Part shown: piece after piece, positions 1-9,818 of the stretch
Layout: each line of letters begins with the position of its first letter
Position numbering within the stretch: the stretch's first letter is position 1
Source of the DNA: Herbaspirillum huttiense
GTDB lineage: Bacteria; Pseudomonadota; Gammaproteobacteria; Burkholderiales; Burkholderiaceae_D
Reading direction: 5' to 3'
Length of the DNA: 64,000 nt
Assembly (NCBI RefSeq): GCF_004367745.1
Contig: NZ_CP037993.1
Location: 3,472,001 to 3,536,000 of the forward strand
The notes under the pieces: generated by a model
What the model was told of the DNA's origin: nothing
Databases searched by the model: none
What the model saw: only the letters and a program-made list of their open reading frames with translations
Translations under genes and position numbers: made by a program

Positions 1-207
1 GGTGAACGCCTGGCCCTCGATGAATCCGCTGGTGCCGATCTGGATGGGCGAATAATCGTCGAGCACCTCGGAGACCTGCCCCAGCGTGTGGGCAGCCGAG
101 CCGTCCTTGTAGACGGTGGTGCGGCAATAGCTGCACACCGCCATGACCGAGGCCAGCGACTTGAATTCAGTGGGTGCCCCGCAATTGGGGCAGCTTGCTG
201 TCTGCAT
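1..207 (-). CDS. DUF4178 family protein, N-terminal part (runs off the window)
   Basis: The start codon is at 207 and the frame stays open to base 1, giving 69 residues of an incomplete protein. The N-terminus has two CxxC-type pairs (CPNCG near residue 6 and CSYC near residue 26), a small zinc ribbon, followed by VLDDYSPIQIGTSGFIEG, which resembles the opening of DUF4178 domains. Function is not known. It lies first in a minus-strand run with an SPFH/SHOCT protein and a DUF350 protein. DUF4178, SPFH, DUF350 and polyamine-synthase genes are commonly found together. The family call is from motif memory and is moderately sure. Confidence 0.6.
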   Translation of the reverse strand, partial: MQTASCPNCGAPTEFKSLASVMAVCSYCRTTVYKDGSAAHTLGQVSEVLDDYSPIQIGTSGFIEGQAFT

Positions 208-224
208 GAGTCAACCAGAGAAGC

Positions 225-252
225 GCCGGCAGGCGCAGGCCCGCCTGCCGGC
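225..252. other. GC-rich hairpin between DUF4178 and SPFH genes
   Basis: Perfect 11-bp inverted repeat GCCGGCAGGCG (225-235) / CGCCTGCCGGC (242-252) with a 6-nt loop. There is no T-run on either side, so it looks like an mRNA-processing or stability hairpin rather than a classical terminator. Confidence 0.6.
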
Positions 253-284
253 GGGAAGCATGTGGGGAAAATGCAGGCGCACCT

Positions 285-1322
285 TCAGCCAATCAGTTTC
301 TTCAGGACCTCGGCTTTGGCGGCATCGTAATCGGCGGCGCTGATCAGGCCTTGATCCAGCAACTGCTTCAACTGGCCCAGCCGCTCCGCGGGTGTCGGGC
401 CGGCGGCGGCCGCAGGAGCGGCGGCGGCGTGGCCCTGAGCGCCCGCTGCGCCAGTCCCCAGGGCATCGGCCATGACCTGCCCCATCGAGACGCCCGTGGC
501 CAATCCAGCCCCCAGTCCTGCCAGGCCACCTTCGTTGCCGGCCGCAATCGGAATTGCCTCGGCCGCCTGGACGCGCGCATATCCGGCGGCCTTGGCGGCA
601 TCCAGCCCGCCCTTCATGCCGGCCGCGATGCGCTGGTCCAGCGCCACTTGCAGGTCATCCGGCAGATTGAAGCTGGCGATGTTGAACTGGTCCAGCGTCA
701 GGCCGTATTGCGCAAAACTCAGGGCCATGGCGTCGCGCACCGTGTTGGCCATGAGCGTCTGGTTGGCCGCCAGGTCGAGGAAGGCGCTCTGCGCATTGCC
801 CAGGGAATTGGCCAGCGTGGAGAGCAGGATGCCCTGCAGCTGGTCTTCAAAGTCTTCGCGGGTGTACACCTCGCGGGTGCCGCTGATGCGCGAGAAGAAC
901 ACGCGCGGATCCGACAGGGCATACGAATACATGCCAAAGGCACGCACGCGGATCATGTCGAAATCCTTGTCGCGGATCGTGATCGGCTGCGGCGTGCCCC
1001 ACTTGCGACCGGTCTGCAGGCGGGTACTGAAGAAATAGACATCCGACTTGAAGGGCGACTCGAACAGCTTGTCCCAATTCTTCAGGTTGGTCAGCACCGG
1101 CAGGGTGCGGGTGGTGAGCGTGTAATTGCCGGGGGTGAAGATATCGGCCACCTGCCCTTCGTTGACGAAGACAGCGAGCTGCGATTCGCGCACCGTCAGG
1201 GTGGCACCATTCTGGATTTCAAAATCCTGCATCGGATAGCGCCAGGCCAGCACGCCTTCCTGGTCCTCATTCCATTGCAGGACATCGATGAATTGCTTCT
1301 TGATGAATGATCCGAGATTCAT
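285..1322 (-). CDS. SPFH-domain protein with C-terminal SHOCT domain (YdjI/virion-core-like)
   Basis: A 345-residue protein. Residues about 20-230 match the SPFH/band-7-like family annotated as virion core protein (YdjI type): VNEGQVADIFTPGNYTL near the N-terminus and a long middle segment with FAQYGLTLDQFNI. An Ala/Gly-rich linker (about 255-310) is followed by a SHOCT domain, seen as ERLGQLKQLLDQGLISAADY near the C-terminus. SPFH proteins scaffold membrane microdomains. The start has GGAG seven bases upstream. It sits between DUF4178 and DUF350 genes on the same strand, suggesting one membrane-associated complex. The specific function is unknown. Confidence 0.8.
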   Translation of the reverse strand: MNLGSFIKKQFIDVLQWNEDQEGVLAWRYPMQDFEIQNGATLTVRESQLAVFVNEGQVADIFTPGNYTLTTRTLPVLTNLKNWDKLFESPFKSDVYFFSTRLQTGRKWGTPQPITIRDKDFDMIRVRAFGMYSYALSDPRVFFSRISGTREVYTREDFEDQLQGILLSTLANSLGNAQSAFLDLAANQTLMANTVRDAMALSFAQYGLTLDQFNIASFNLPDDLQVALDQRIAAGMKGGLDAAKAAGYARVQAAEAIPIAAGNEGGLAGLGAGLATGVSMGQVMADALGTGAAGAQGHAAAAPAAAAGPTPAERLGQLKQLLDQGLISAADYDAAKAEVLKKLIG

Positions 1323-1361
1323 GCGGCACTCCGGGGGGATGAAGGATGAACAATGAAGAGG

Positions 1362-1748
1362 TCAGGAAATGCAGGCCGCATTGATGGCCCCGATGCACAG
1401 CGAGATCGTGCCCATCAGGCCACCGAAGGCGACATTGTCGGTTTCGATATGTTCGCGTGAAATGCGCAGTCCGCGCGTGGTCACCAGATAAGCCAGCAGC
1501 TGTACCACCAGCGCACCGGCTGCCCAGGCAAAGAATTGCTGGTAATCGTTGGTATGCAGGATGGAGGAGGCGATGGTGAGTGAGAAGCCGCCCATCGCCC
1601 CTCCCAGCGACATCGCCGCAGCGCGGTTGCCTTGTCGGATCAACAAGACTTCATCATAAGGAGTGACCCAGGTATATACCTTGAAAAAGACCGCCAATAG
1701 AATAGCGGCCAGCAAGAGATGAAGCGCGTAGTTGAGGATGGCAGGCAA
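1362..1748 (-). CDS. DUF350 family inner-membrane protein
   Basis: A 128-residue integral membrane protein with about four hydrophobic segments (residues 5-25, 45-65, 70-92 and 105-127). The segment GNRAAAMSLGGAMGGFSLTI is typical of DUF350 (E. coli YjfL family). Translation appears to start at TTG (1748); no stronger start is seen. It is the first gene of the minus-strand run and lies 54 bp from a divergent spermidine-synthase-like gene. DUF350 proteins often neighbour SPFH or PspA-like proteins and polyamine or ATP-grasp enzymes. The biochemical role is not known. Confidence 0.8.
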   Translation of the reverse strand: MPAILNYALHLLLAAILLAVFFKVYTWVTPYDEVLLIRQGNRAAAMSLGGAMGGFSLTIASSILHTNDYQQFFAWAAGALVVQLLAYLVTTRGLRISREHIETDNVAFGGLMGTISLCIGAINAACIS

Positions 1749-1802
1749 AACGATTCTCGCGTGGTGGCATCAAGACCTGCATATTAAGCCATAAAAAAAT
1801 TC

Positions 1803-3314
1803 ATGATCAACAGAATACTGGTGTTGTCGATTTTCGTGGTCGCCTCGTGCGGCCTCGCCTACGAACTGATTGCAGGCGCACTGTCGAGCTACCTGCTGGG
1901 GGACTCGGTGCTGCAGTTCTCCACCATCATCGGCTGCTATCTGTTTGCCATGGGGGTGGGCGCGCATGTCTCCAAATACGTCAAGGATGAAGACGTGCTG
2001 GCGCGCTTCGTGGACATCGAGATCATGGTGGGACTGATCGGCGGCCTCTCGGCGGCGCTGCTGTTTCTCTCCTTCTCGTGGTCGGCAGCGCCTTTTCGCA
2101 TCCTGCTCTACAGCGTGGTGTTCCTGATCGGCGCACTGGTGGGCATGGAAGTGCCGCTGGTCATGCGCACCCTCAATGCCCGCCAGACCGCCTTCCGCGA
2201 GCTGGTGAGCACGGTGCTGACCTTCGACTATCTGGGTGCACTGGCCGTCTCGTTGCTGTTTCCGCTGGTACTGGCACCGCATCTGGGCCTCACGCGCACC
2301 GGCTTCCTGTTCGGGATGAGCAACGTGGCCGTGGGCTTGTGGACCATCTACGTCTTCCGCGCCGAACTGCAGCAGGCACAGCGGCAGTTGCTGCGGGCCT
2401 GCCTGGTGCTGTTCCTGCTGGGGACCGGCTTTGCCGCCTCGGACCGGCTGGTGCAATGGGGCGAGCACGGCATGTACGGCGATGAAGTCATCTATTCCAC
2501 CAGCACCCCCTACCAGCGCCTGGTGATCACCCGCTGGAAGGATGATCTGCGGCTCTACATCAATGGCAATCTGCAGTTTTCTTCACGTGACGAATACCGC
2601 TATCACGAAGCCCTGGTGCATCCGGCCCTGGCCACCCTGCCCTGGGCGCGGTCGGTGCTGGTGCTGGGCGGCGGCGACGGACTGGCCCTCCGGGAGATCC
2701 TGCGCCATCCCGGTATCCGGGAGGTGACGCTGGTCGATCTCGATCCGGCGATGACGCAAGCCTTCCGGCAACGTCCGGAACTGGTGGCGCTGAACAAGGG
2801 CGCGTTGTCCGATCCGCGCGTGAAGATCATCAATGCCGATGCGGCCGTGTGGTTGCAGAACAGTACGCAGACCTTCGACCTGGCCATCGTCGACTTCCCC
2901 GATCCTTCCAGCTTTGCGCTGGGCAAACTGTTCTCGGTGCCGTTCTACGGCGTGCTCAAGAAGCACATCTCGGCCAATGGCCTGATCGTGGTGCAGGCGA
3001 CTTCGCCCTATTTCGCCCCACATGCCTACTGGTCCATCGACGCCACGCTGCGCGAGGCGCAATGGAAGACCTATCCCTATCACCTCTACGTACCGTCCTT
3101 CGGTGAATGGGGCTTCATCCTGGCTTCGCCGCAGCGTGACTACGTTGCACCCACCACCTATGCGCAGCCGATGCGCTATCTCAACGGGGCCACCACGGCC
3201 GAGATGTTCCGCTTCCCGCCCGACATGCCGCGTGTGGAGGTCGAGCCCAACCGGCTCAACAACCAGTCGCTGGTGCGCTACTTCGAGCAGGACTGGCATC
3301 AGGTGGTGCGCTGA
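1803..3314 (+). CDS. Membrane spermidine/spermine-synthase-like protein
   Basis: A 503-residue protein. The first ~215 residues hold six or seven hydrophobic segments, starting with LVLSIFVVASCGLAYE. The C-terminal half is an aminopropyltransferase/SAM-binding fold: VLGGGDGLALREIL (motif I, ~residue 288), LVDLDPAM, INADAAVWL and the DFPDPSS loop that carries the catalytic Asp in SpeE enzymes. Soluble SpeE is ~290 residues, so this is the long membrane-fused class. Substrate specificity cannot be read. No good ribosome-binding site precedes the ATG. Its stop overlaps the next ATG (TGATG), so the two are translationally coupled. Confidence 0.85.
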   Translation: MINRILVLSIFVVASCGLAYELIAGALSSYLLGDSVLQFSTIIGCYLFAMGVGAHVSKYVKDEDVLARFVDIEIMVGLIGGLSAALLFLSFSWSAAPFRILLYSVVFLIGALVGMEVPLVMRTLNARQTAFRELVSTVLTFDYLGALAVSLLFPLVLAPHLGLTRTGFLFGMSNVAVGLWTIYVFRAELQQAQRQLLRACLVLFLLGTGFAASDRLVQWGEHGMYGDEVIYSTSTPYQRLVITRWKDDLRLYINGNLQFSSRDEYRYHEALVHPALATLPWARSVLVLGGGDGLALREILRHPGIREVTLVDLDPAMTQAFRQRPELVALNKGALSDPRVKIINADAAVWLQNSTQTFDLAIVDFPDPSSFALGKLFSVPFYGVLKKHISANGLIVVQATSPYFAPHAYWSIDATLREAQWKTYPYHLYVPSFGEWGFILASPQRDYVAPTTYAQPMRYLNGATTAEMFRFPPDMPRVEVEPNRLNNQSLVRYFEQDWHQVVR

Positions 3315-4945
3315 TGCAGCGGCGCAGCTTCATTCTGGGCGCAGCGGTGGCGGCGGGCGCGGCCACGCTGGGCGCGGGCGGCGTCCTGCAGAAATGGCGG
3401 GAAGTCGATCCCGGCATCCGCGCACCGGGCCGCGCGGAAGGCCACTTCCTGCGCGATCTGGCCAGGCATCCCGGCCGCCTGCCGGTCCCTTCGGAGATCA
3501 TCGAGACCGACATCGCCATCCTCGGCTCGGGAGTGGCCGGCCTGACCGCAGCCTGGAAGCTGGAACGCTCGGGCCATCAGGATTTTCTCGTGATCGACGG
3601 CCCGGAAGCCGACGGTAATGCCGCCGGAGCACGCTACGGCCAGGCCGGTGAATACGCCTGCCCGACCGGGGCCCACTATCTGCCGCTGCCCTCACAGGAA
3701 TGCCTGCACGTGCGCGAAATTCTCGCCGACCTGGGCGTGATCCTGCGCGACGCCCAGGCCGAGCGCCCCTATTACGACGAACGCTATCTGCTGCACGCAC
3801 CGGATGAACGGCTGCTGGTCGACGGGCACTGGTACGAAGGCCTGCTGCCGCCCTTGCAGCCGGGCGAACAGGAAGAGCTGGATCGTTTCAACCGCAGCAT
3901 GGACAGCCTGCGCGCCAGCCGCGATGCCCGGGGCCGGCGCGCGTTCATGCTGCCGTCCGCGCAGGCCTCGGATGACCCGCGCTGGCTGGCGCTGGACCGC
4001 ATCACCATGCGGCAATGGCTGGAGCAGGACGGCTATCGCTCCCCTGCCCTGCACTGGCTGGCCAACTACGGTTGCCGTGACGACTACGGCGCACGCTACG
4101 ACCAGGTCTCGGCCTGGGCCGGCCTGCATTATTTCTGCAGCCGCAGCGGCCAGGCGGCCAATGCCGCCGACGGCGCCTGGCTGACCTGGCCGGGTGGCTT
4201 GCAGCCGCTGGCCGAGGGACTGGCGCGCCGCATCGGCCCGCGCCGCCGCCCCGGCACGGTGCTGCAGCTGCAAGAAACTTCACGTGGAATCGAAGCGCTT
4301 TGCATGGTCCTGCGCGATGGCCAGGCCACCAGCTTCCTGCTGCGCGCGCGCAAGGCCATCTGCGCCATGCCGCTGTTCGTCGCGGCGCGCATCATTCCGG
4401 CCATGGCCACGCTGGGCTTCGATCCCGCGCAGCACCTGCCGGCCCGCGCGCCGTGGCTGGTGGCCAACTTCCTGCTCAAGCGCTTCCCCAAGGAAAAACC
4501 CGAGGCACCGCTGTCTTGGGATAACGTGGTCCAGCGTGAACCGGGCCTGGGCTATGTCGTTTCGACCCATCAGGATATCCGCGTCCATCCGCCGCAACAG
4601 ACGGTGTTCACCTCCTATGTGGCGCTGACGCATCTGGCCCCGGATCAGGCCCGGCGCTGGATGGACCAGGCCACGCCGGCCCAGTTGCTGGCACTGGCCA
4701 TGGAAGACTTGCAGCAGGCATATGGCTGGCAATTCGGTGCTGCGGTGGAGCGCGTGGATATTACGCTGCGGGCACATGCGATGGCGATCCCCACGCCCGG
4801 TTTCCGCAGCAATGCGGGACTGAGAAAATTGCAGCAGGCAGACGGCAAGATCCTCTTCGCGCATGCCGACCTGTCCGGTTTTTCGCTGTTTGAAGAAGCC
4901 AGCTGGTGGGGCTATCAGGCCGCGCTCAAAGCGCTGAAGACCTGA
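3314..4945 (+). CDS. Tat-exported FAD/NAD(P)-binding oxidoreductase (amine-oxidase-like)
   Basis: A 543-residue protein. The N-terminus MQRRSFILGAAVAAGAATL is a twin-arginine signal. The Rossmann motif ILGSGVAGLTAAWKLE lies at about residues 66-81. The C-terminus ends with LFAHADLSGFSLFEEAS, the usual second FAD contact of flavin amine oxidases. The stop/start overlap with the membrane spermidine-synthase-like gene implies one operon. A polyamine-type product made at the membrane and oxidised in the periplasm would fit, but the substrate is inference. It could also be a protoporphyrinogen- or phytoene-desaturase-like oxidoreductase. Confidence 0.75.
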   Translation: MQRRSFILGAAVAAGAATLGAGGVLQKWREVDPGIRAPGRAEGHFLRDLARHPGRLPVPSEIIETDIAILGSGVAGLTAAWKLERSGHQDFLVIDGPEADGNAAGARYGQAGEYACPTGAHYLPLPSQECLHVREILADLGVILRDAQAERPYYDERYLLHAPDERLLVDGHWYEGLLPPLQPGEQEELDRFNRSMDSLRASRDARGRRAFMLPSAQASDDPRWLALDRITMRQWLEQDGYRSPALHWLANYGCRDDYGARYDQVSAWAGLHYFCSRSGQAANAADGAWLTWPGGLQPLAEGLARRIGPRRRPGTVLQLQETSRGIEALCMVLRDGQATSFLLRARKAICAMPLFVAARIIPAMATLGFDPAQHLPARAPWLVANFLLKRFPKEKPEAPLSWDNVVQREPGLGYVVSTHQDIRVHPPQQTVFTSYVALTHLAPDQARRWMDQATPAQLLALAMEDLQQAYGWQFGAAVERVDITLRAHAMAIPTPGFRSNAGLRKLQQADGKILFAHADLSGFSLFEEASWWGYQAALKALKT

Positions 4946-4965
4946 CGCTGCAGCCGTCGCTGGAA

Positions 4966-4996
4966 TGACAAACGGCCCGCGAGGGGCCGTTTGTCA
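4966..4996. terminator. Hairpin between convergent genes
   Basis: A perfect 13-bp stem, TGACAAACGGCCC (4966-4978) paired with 4984-4996, with a 5-nt loop. It lies between the FAD protein (+) and the chemoreceptor (-) and can serve both transcripts. The flanking AAAC/GTTT pairs supply a short T-run inside the stem. Confidence 0.75.
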
Positions 4997-5011
4997 TGGG
5001 TCCGCAGCCAC

Positions 5012-6622
5012 TCAGTGCGGCAGCGTCGGGCCGGCCGGCGTGACGTCGATCTCGCGCCACACCAGCGTCTCGCCCTCATTGATCCGGAACACGCTGACCA
5101 TCTGCGCCAGCCGTCCCGCCTGGTTCTGCATCGAGGCCGCTGCGGCCGCAGCCTGCTCGACCAGCGCCGCATTCTGCTGGGTTACCTGGTCCATCTGCGT
5201 GATGGCCAGGTTGATCTGCTCGATGCCACTGGTCTGCTCGGCGCTGGCGGCGCTGATCTCGGCCACGATGTCGGTCACGTGGCGCACGCTGCTGACCACT
5301 TCCTGCATGGTGACGCCGGCCTGCTCGACCAGGCGGCTGCCGTCGCCGACCTTCTCCACCGAGTCGTTGATCAGTTCCTTGATCTCCTTGGCCGCCGAGG
5401 CCGAACGCTGGGCCAGCGAGCGCACTTCGGAAGCCACCACCGCAAAGCCGCGTCCCTGTTCCCCGGCGCGCGCCGCTTCCACGGCAGCGTTGAGTGCCAG
5501 GATATTGGTCTGGAAGGCGATGCCGTCGATCACGCTGATGATGTCCACGATCTTGCGCGAGGAGGCATTGATGGCCCCCATGGTATCGACCACCTGGCTG
5601 ACCACGCCGCCGCCCTGCTCGGCCACACTGGAGGCCGATTGCGCCAGCTGGCTGGCCTGGCGCGCATTGTCGGCGTTCTGGCGCACGGTGGAGATCAGTT
5701 CTTCCATCGCCGAGGCAGTTTCTTCCAGTGAACTGGCCTGCTGTTCGGTGCGCCCGGACAGGTCGAGGTTGCCGGCCGCGATCTCGGCCGAGGCCGTGCT
5801 GATGGTATCGGTGCCGGTGCGCACATTGGCGACGATGCCGCGCAGGCTGTCATTCATGTCCTTGAGCGATTGCAGCAGCTGGCCGGTTTCGTCGCGCGAG
5901 GTCACCTGCACCTGGGTCGCCAGGTCGCCCTCGGCCACCTTGCGCGACACCACCACCGCCGTCTGCAGCGGCTTGGTGATGCCCAGCGTCAGGGTGCGCG
6001 CCAGCACGATGCCCAGCAACAGGATCAGGCCCTCCAGCACCACAATCAGGATCCGGCTCTGGGCCGCGATGTTGTCGATTTCCTTTGCGGTATCGTCGAT
6101 ATCCTTGCGCTGGATGTCGACCATCTCGCGCATCAGTTTCTGGTAGGTCGCGGCGGCGGGCACGAAGACGGTGTCCAGCAGGCGCATGGCCTCTTCCACG
6201 TTGCCTGCCGCCTTCAGTTTGACGATCTGGTCACGCGACGACAGGTACACCTTGCGCTGCTCCCCGATCTTCTGGAACAGCGCCTTTTCTTCGGGGGTGA
6301 CCAGCAAGCCCTCGACCTGCTTCTGGTACTCCGAGGAACTCTTGGTGGAGGCCGCGGCTTCCTCCGCGAAATACGCTGCCAGCGACGGATCACTGCTCTT
6401 GGCGATGGCCAGGGTGCGGCGAATGCCGGCGGTCAGGTTGGTATACCAGTCGCCCATGAGGCGTTCAGTCTTGAGCGGATCGTTCATCATCTCGCGCGTG
6501 GCCGTCGACACCTGCTCCAGTCGCCACAGGCTGATACCCGCCACGATGGCGGAAAACGCGAGGATCACGGCAAAGCCCAAGGTCAGGCGCTTGCCGATAT
6601 TCATGTTGCCAAGGATATTCAT
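5012..6622 (-). CDS. Methyl-accepting chemotaxis protein (4HB sensor)
   Basis: A 536-residue transmembrane chemoreceptor. TM1 is at about residues 10-32 ([20 protein letters not shown]), followed by a periplasmic four-helix-bundle MCP domain to ~190. TM2 ([18 protein letters not shown]) leads into a HAMP domain with ITKPLQTAV. The cytoplasmic signalling hairpin has the near-invariant tip [19 protein letters not shown] around residue 394. The ligand is unknown. The C-terminus (PAGPTLPH) lacks a CheR-docking NWETF-type tail. GGAAAAGAC precedes the ATG. It is a single gene flanked by convergent and codirectional unrelated genes. Confidence 0.95.
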   Translation of the reverse strand: MNILGNMNIGKRLTLGFAVILAFSAIVAGISLWRLEQVSTATREMMNDPLKTERLMGDWYTNLTAGIRRTLAIAKSSDPSLAAYFAEEAAASTKSSSEYQKQVEGLLVTPEEKALFQKIGEQRKVYLSSRDQIVKLKAAGNVEEAMRLLDTVFVPAAATYQKLMREMVDIQRKDIDDTAKEIDNIAAQSRILIVVLEGLILLLGIVLARTLTLGITKPLQTAVVVSRKVAEGDLATQVQVTSRDETGQLLQSLKDMNDSLRGIVANVRTGTDTISTASAEIAAGNLDLSGRTEQQASSLEETASAMEELISTVRQNADNARQASQLAQSASSVAEQGGGVVSQVVDTMGAINASSRKIVDIISVIDGIAFQTNILALNAAVEAARAGEQGRGFAVVASEVRSLAQRSASAAKEIKELINDSVEKVGDGSRLVEQAGVTMQEVVSSVRHVTDIVAEISAASAEQTSGIEQINLAITQMDQVTQQNAALVEQAAAAAASMQNQAGRLAQMVSVFRINEGETLVWREIDVTPAGPTLPH

Positions 6623-6837
6623 GTCTTTTCCGTCCCTAGCGAAGCCTCCGGGCGAGGACTTCGCAATGTCATCTTGATTATTGTTGTCAGCACGGCAGTC
6701 CCCGACTGCCGTCGTCCAGCACTATGGCACGCGAGGGCAAGCGGAACAAGACAACTAAGCCCCGAACAGACGGGCAATGGCGGTTCTCTTCCCGACGGCG
6801 CGGAAACCATGCCGGCATTGCCCCAGCATGCGGGAAT

Positions 6838-8229
6838 TCAAGCTTGTTGATCCAGCAACCTGGCCATGGCGGCGGCAAATCGCGGGTCCGACAGCTGTCC
6901 GACATTGAAGCGGGACCATGGCACGCTGTGTTCCGGGTCGACATGGAAGATGCTGCCCGGAGCCAGCACCACGTGATGCGCCATTAGGGCCTGCGCCAGT
7001 GGCCGGGCATCCGTAAAAGCGGGAAATCTCGCCCACAGGTACATGGATTGCTGAGGCGCGCAGAACAACTCTGCCCCCAGTTGCTGCAGCTGGTGGCAGG
7101 CGGCGTCGGTGGCGTGCGCCAGACGCTCGCGCAGACGCGCCGTGTGGCGGCTGAAGTGGCCGTCGGACAAGATCACGTCCAGCGTGCGCTCGCAGTATTC
7201 GGAACTGCTCATGTGGACCAGCATCTTGATGTCGGCCAGGTCACTGGCCAGATCACGGTGGCAGGCAATGAAGCCCACGCGCAGCGCGGCGGACACCGAC
7301 TTGGAAAAGCTGCCGATGTAGAGCGTGCGGCGCAACTGGTCCAGCGTGGCGATACGCGGCGCGGTAGCCGGCTTGAAGTCGGCGAAGGCATCGTTCTCCA
7401 CGATCAGGGCATCGTGGCGATCGGCCAGTTGCAGGATCTTGTGCGCCTTGTGCGGAGAGGTGTCCGAGGCCGTGGGATTGTGCGCCAGCGACTGGGTGAA
7501 GAACAGCGGCGGCTTGCCGGGCAGCTTCAGTTCGCGTTCCAGGGCCTCGATATCCGGCCCGTCCGCATGGCGCGGGATGCCGACGATGCGCGCACCGGAC
7601 AGCTTGAGTTTGCCGTACAACATGTAGTAGCCCGGTTCATCGACCAGCACGCGATCGCCGGGGCGGATGAAATTGCGGATCACGATATCGAGCGCCTGGT
7701 TGGCCCCGTGGGTCAGCACGATCTGGCTGGTGGCGGCCTCGATGCCATGCTGCGCCAGCTTCTGCACCAGGTGCTGGCGCAGCGGCAGGTAGCCGAAGCG
7801 GCTGCCGTAGCCGAACAGCGCACCCATGCCGGTGCGCACCACCTTCTGGTGGAATTTGTCCAGCCGCACATCGTGCAGCCACTCCACCGGCGGGAAGCCA
7901 TCGCCCAGGCGCAGATGGCCGGGGTCGTGCTTCAACTGCTCGCGCATGAGCCAGACCACGTCCATGGCGCGGCTCAGGCTGCCCTCCTCTTCTTCCTTCG
8001 GGCGCGGCGGCGTGGCGCAGACGAAGAAGCCGGAGCCGCGCCGGGGCTCGACCACCCCTTGCGCCGTCAATTCCTCGAACACGTTGACGATGGTGTTTTT
8101 GGCACAGCCATGCCGGGCGGCCAGCTCGCGGATCGACGGCAGGCGGCTGCCGGGAGCATGCGCACCCTCGGCGATCTGGCGACGGATCAGCTGCACCAGG
8201 GTCTGGGTGAGTGTCTGGGGGATGGTCAC
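6838..8229 (-). CDS. MocR-family (GntR-aminotransferase) transcriptional regulator
   Basis: A 463-residue regulator. It has an N-terminal GntR winged helix (residues ~1-75: [20 protein letters not shown]) and a C-terminal fold-type I aminotransferase-like domain with the PLP region [13 protein letters not shown] (PLP Lys in SFSK) and [10 protein letters not shown] start it at GTG 8229 because GGAGAG lies eight bases upstream; a longer in-frame extension to 8643 would run through the intergenic operator. MocR regulators sense amino-group or PLP-linked effectors. It is divergent from the HMG-CoA reductase gene and shares a 226-bp spacer with it. Confidence 0.88.
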   Translation of the reverse strand: MTIPQTLTQTLVQLIRRQIAEGAHAPGSRLPSIRELAARHGCAKNTIVNVFEELTAQGVVEPRRGSGFFVCATPPRPKEEEEGSLSRAMDVVWLMREQLKHDPGHLRLGDGFPPVEWLHDVRLDKFHQKVVRTGMGALFGYGSRFGYLPLRQHLVQKLAQHGIEAATSQIVLTHGANQALDIVIRNFIRPGDRVLVDEPGYYMLYGKLKLSGARIVGIPRHADGPDIEALERELKLPGKPPLFFTQSLAHNPTASDTSPHKAHKILQLADRHDALIVENDAFADFKPATAPRIATLDQLRRTLYIGSFSKSVSAALRVGFIACHRDLASDLADIKMLVHMSSSEYCERTLDVILSDGHFSRHTARLRERLAHATDAACHQLQQLGAELFCAPQQSMYLWARFPAFTDARPLAQALMAHHVVLAPGSIFHVDPEHSVPWSRFNVGQLSDPRFAAAMARLLDQQA

Positions 8230-8313
8230 GGATAAGACTCTCCAAAAAGCAGGCAGGTACTCGCTCGCCCGGCCCGCGTCGTCGGGACTTGCTGCAATGC
8301 AAAGGGATTGTCC

Positions 8314-8352
8314 TGGGTACAGTTGCCCTGCTGTTGGCAGCAACTGTACCCA
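8314..8352. promoter_or_regulatory. Inverted repeat, probable MocR operator at mvaA
   Basis: Perfect 13-bp arms TGGGTACAGTTGC (8314-8326) and GCAACTGTACCCA (8340-8352) with a 13-bp spacer. A further GGTACA half-site lies at 8361-8366, just before a possible -10 (TATTCT, 8374-8379) for the plus-strand gene. It is positioned between the divergent MocR regulator and the HMG-CoA reductase. Confidence 0.65.
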
Positions 8353-8455
8353 TGCGCAATGGTACACCCTTGCTATTCTGCCAGCGCTGGACGGCGGCGC
8401 GCAGCCTGCCGCCCATTCCAGAACTTCATATAACGACGAAAAGAGAGACCAGCGC

Positions 8456-9757
8456 ATGCACAGTGACAAGCACTCCGCGACCGATTCGCGCCTGCCCGGA
8501 TTCCGCAGCCTGACCCCGCCGCAACGCCTGGCGGAGGTCGCACGCCTGGCCGGGCTGGGCGAGCCCGAGCAGATCCTGCTGGGCCAGCCCGGAGGCCTGC
8601 CGCTGGCCACGGCCGACGGCATGATTGAAAACGTGGTCGGCACCTTCCAGCTGCCGCTGGGTGTGGCCGGGTATTTTCAGCTCAATGGCCGCGATGTACT
8701 GGTACCGATGGCGGTCGAAGAGCCCTCGGTGGTGGCGGCAGCGTCCTTCATGGCCAAGCTGGTGCGCGCCTGCGGCGGCTTCCAGACTTCCAGCAGCACG
8801 CCGCTCATGCGGGCGCAGATCCAGCTGCTCGGGGTGACCGATCCGCACGGCGCGCGGCTGGCCATCCTCAAGGACCGCCAGGCCATCATCGACATCGCCA
8901 ACAGCCGCGACCACCTGCTCAACCAGCTGGGCGGCGGCTGCCGCGACATCGAAGTGCATGTCTTCCCTGACACCCGGCGCGGTGCCATGGTGGTCACGCA
9001 CCTGATCGTCGACGTGCGCGATGCAATGGGCGCCAATACCGTCAACACCATGGCCGAAGCGGTGGCCGGACATATCGAGGAAATCACCGGCGGCAAGGTG
9101 CGGCTGCGCATCCTCTCCAATCTGGCCGATCTGCGGCTGGCGCGGGCCAGGGTGAAGGTTTCTGCCCAGGTGCTGGCCACCAGCGCATACAGTGGCGAGG
9201 AAGTCATTGATGGCATCGTCGATGCGTATGAATTTGCGGCCGTCGATCCCTACCGCGCCGCCACGCACAACAAGGGCATCATGAACGGCATCGATCCGGT
9301 CATCGTCGCTACCGGCAATGACTGGCGCGCGGTGGAGGCCGGGGCTCACGCCTACGCTTGCCGCCATGGCCGCTACACTTCGCTGACGCACTGGGAAATT
9401 GCCGCCGATGGCGACCTCGTCGGTACGCTGGAAATCCCCATGCCGGTGGGCCTGGTGGGTGGTGCCACCAAGACCCATCCGGCGGCACGGGCGGCCTTGA
9501 AGATCCTGGGCGTGCAATCGGCGCAGGAGCTGGCCGAGGTCGCCGTGGCGGTGGGGCTGGCGCAGAACATGGCCGCCCTGCGCGCGCTGGCGACTGAAGG
9601 CATACAACGCGGCCACATGGCCCTGCACGCGCGCAACATCGCATTGGCCACCGGGGCCGAACCGCATGAGATGGACTGGCTGGTGCAGCAGATGGTGGCT
9701 GGCCACGACGTCCGGGTGGACTACGCCAGATCGCTGCTGGCCGAACGCCGCCGCTGA
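8456..9757 (+). CDS. mvaA: Class II (degradative) hydroxymethylglutaryl-CoA reductase
   Basis: A 433-residue soluble HMG-CoA reductase of class II, which in pseudomonads oxidises mevalonate to HMG-CoA with NAD+. All catalytic positions are visible: Glu in [17 protein letters not shown] (~58), Lys in THNKGIMNG, Asp in [10 protein letters not shown] and the C-terminal His in [11 protein letters not shown]. The cofactor motif [13 protein letters not shown] is present. It is preceded by AGAGAG and the MocR dyad, and followed 61 bp later by a periplasmic binding protein. The context suggests catabolic use of mevalonate or an HMG-type compound. The class is secure; the physiological direction is inferred. 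Confidence 0.93.
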   Translation: MHSDKHSATDSRLPGFRSLTPPQRLAEVARLAGLGEPEQILLGQPGGLPLATADGMIENVVGTFQLPLGVAGYFQLNGRDVLVPMAVEEPSVVAAASFMAKLVRACGGFQTSSSTPLMRAQIQLLGVTDPHGARLAILKDRQAIIDIANSRDHLLNQLGGGCRDIEVHVFPDTRRGAMVVTHLIVDVRDAMGANTVNTMAEAVAGHIEEITGGKVRLRILSNLADLRLARARVKVSAQVLATSAYSGEEVIDGIVDAYEFAAVDPYRAATHNKGIMNGIDPVIVATGNDWRAVEAGAHAYACRHGRYTSLTHWEIAADGDLVGTLEIPMPVGLVGGATKTHPAARAALKILGVQSAQELAEVAVAVGLAQNMAALRALATEGIQRGHMALHARNIALATGAEPHEMDWLVQQMVAGHDVRVDYARSLLAERRR

Positions 9758-9818
9758 AGCACGGAAAACAGAACGACCCGAGCCGCCCAGCGGCCGATCA
9801 CAACGAGGAGACAAGCAC

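Noticed and set aside
351-1310. 319-codon plus-strand frame opposite the SPFH gene
   Set aside because: Runs antisense across a clear SPFH/SHOCT protein; no recognisable family.
8230-8643. N-terminal extension of the MocR regulator up to 8643
   Set aside because: It would translate the divergent promoter and operator region and overlap mvaA; GTG 8229 with GGAGAG is a better start.
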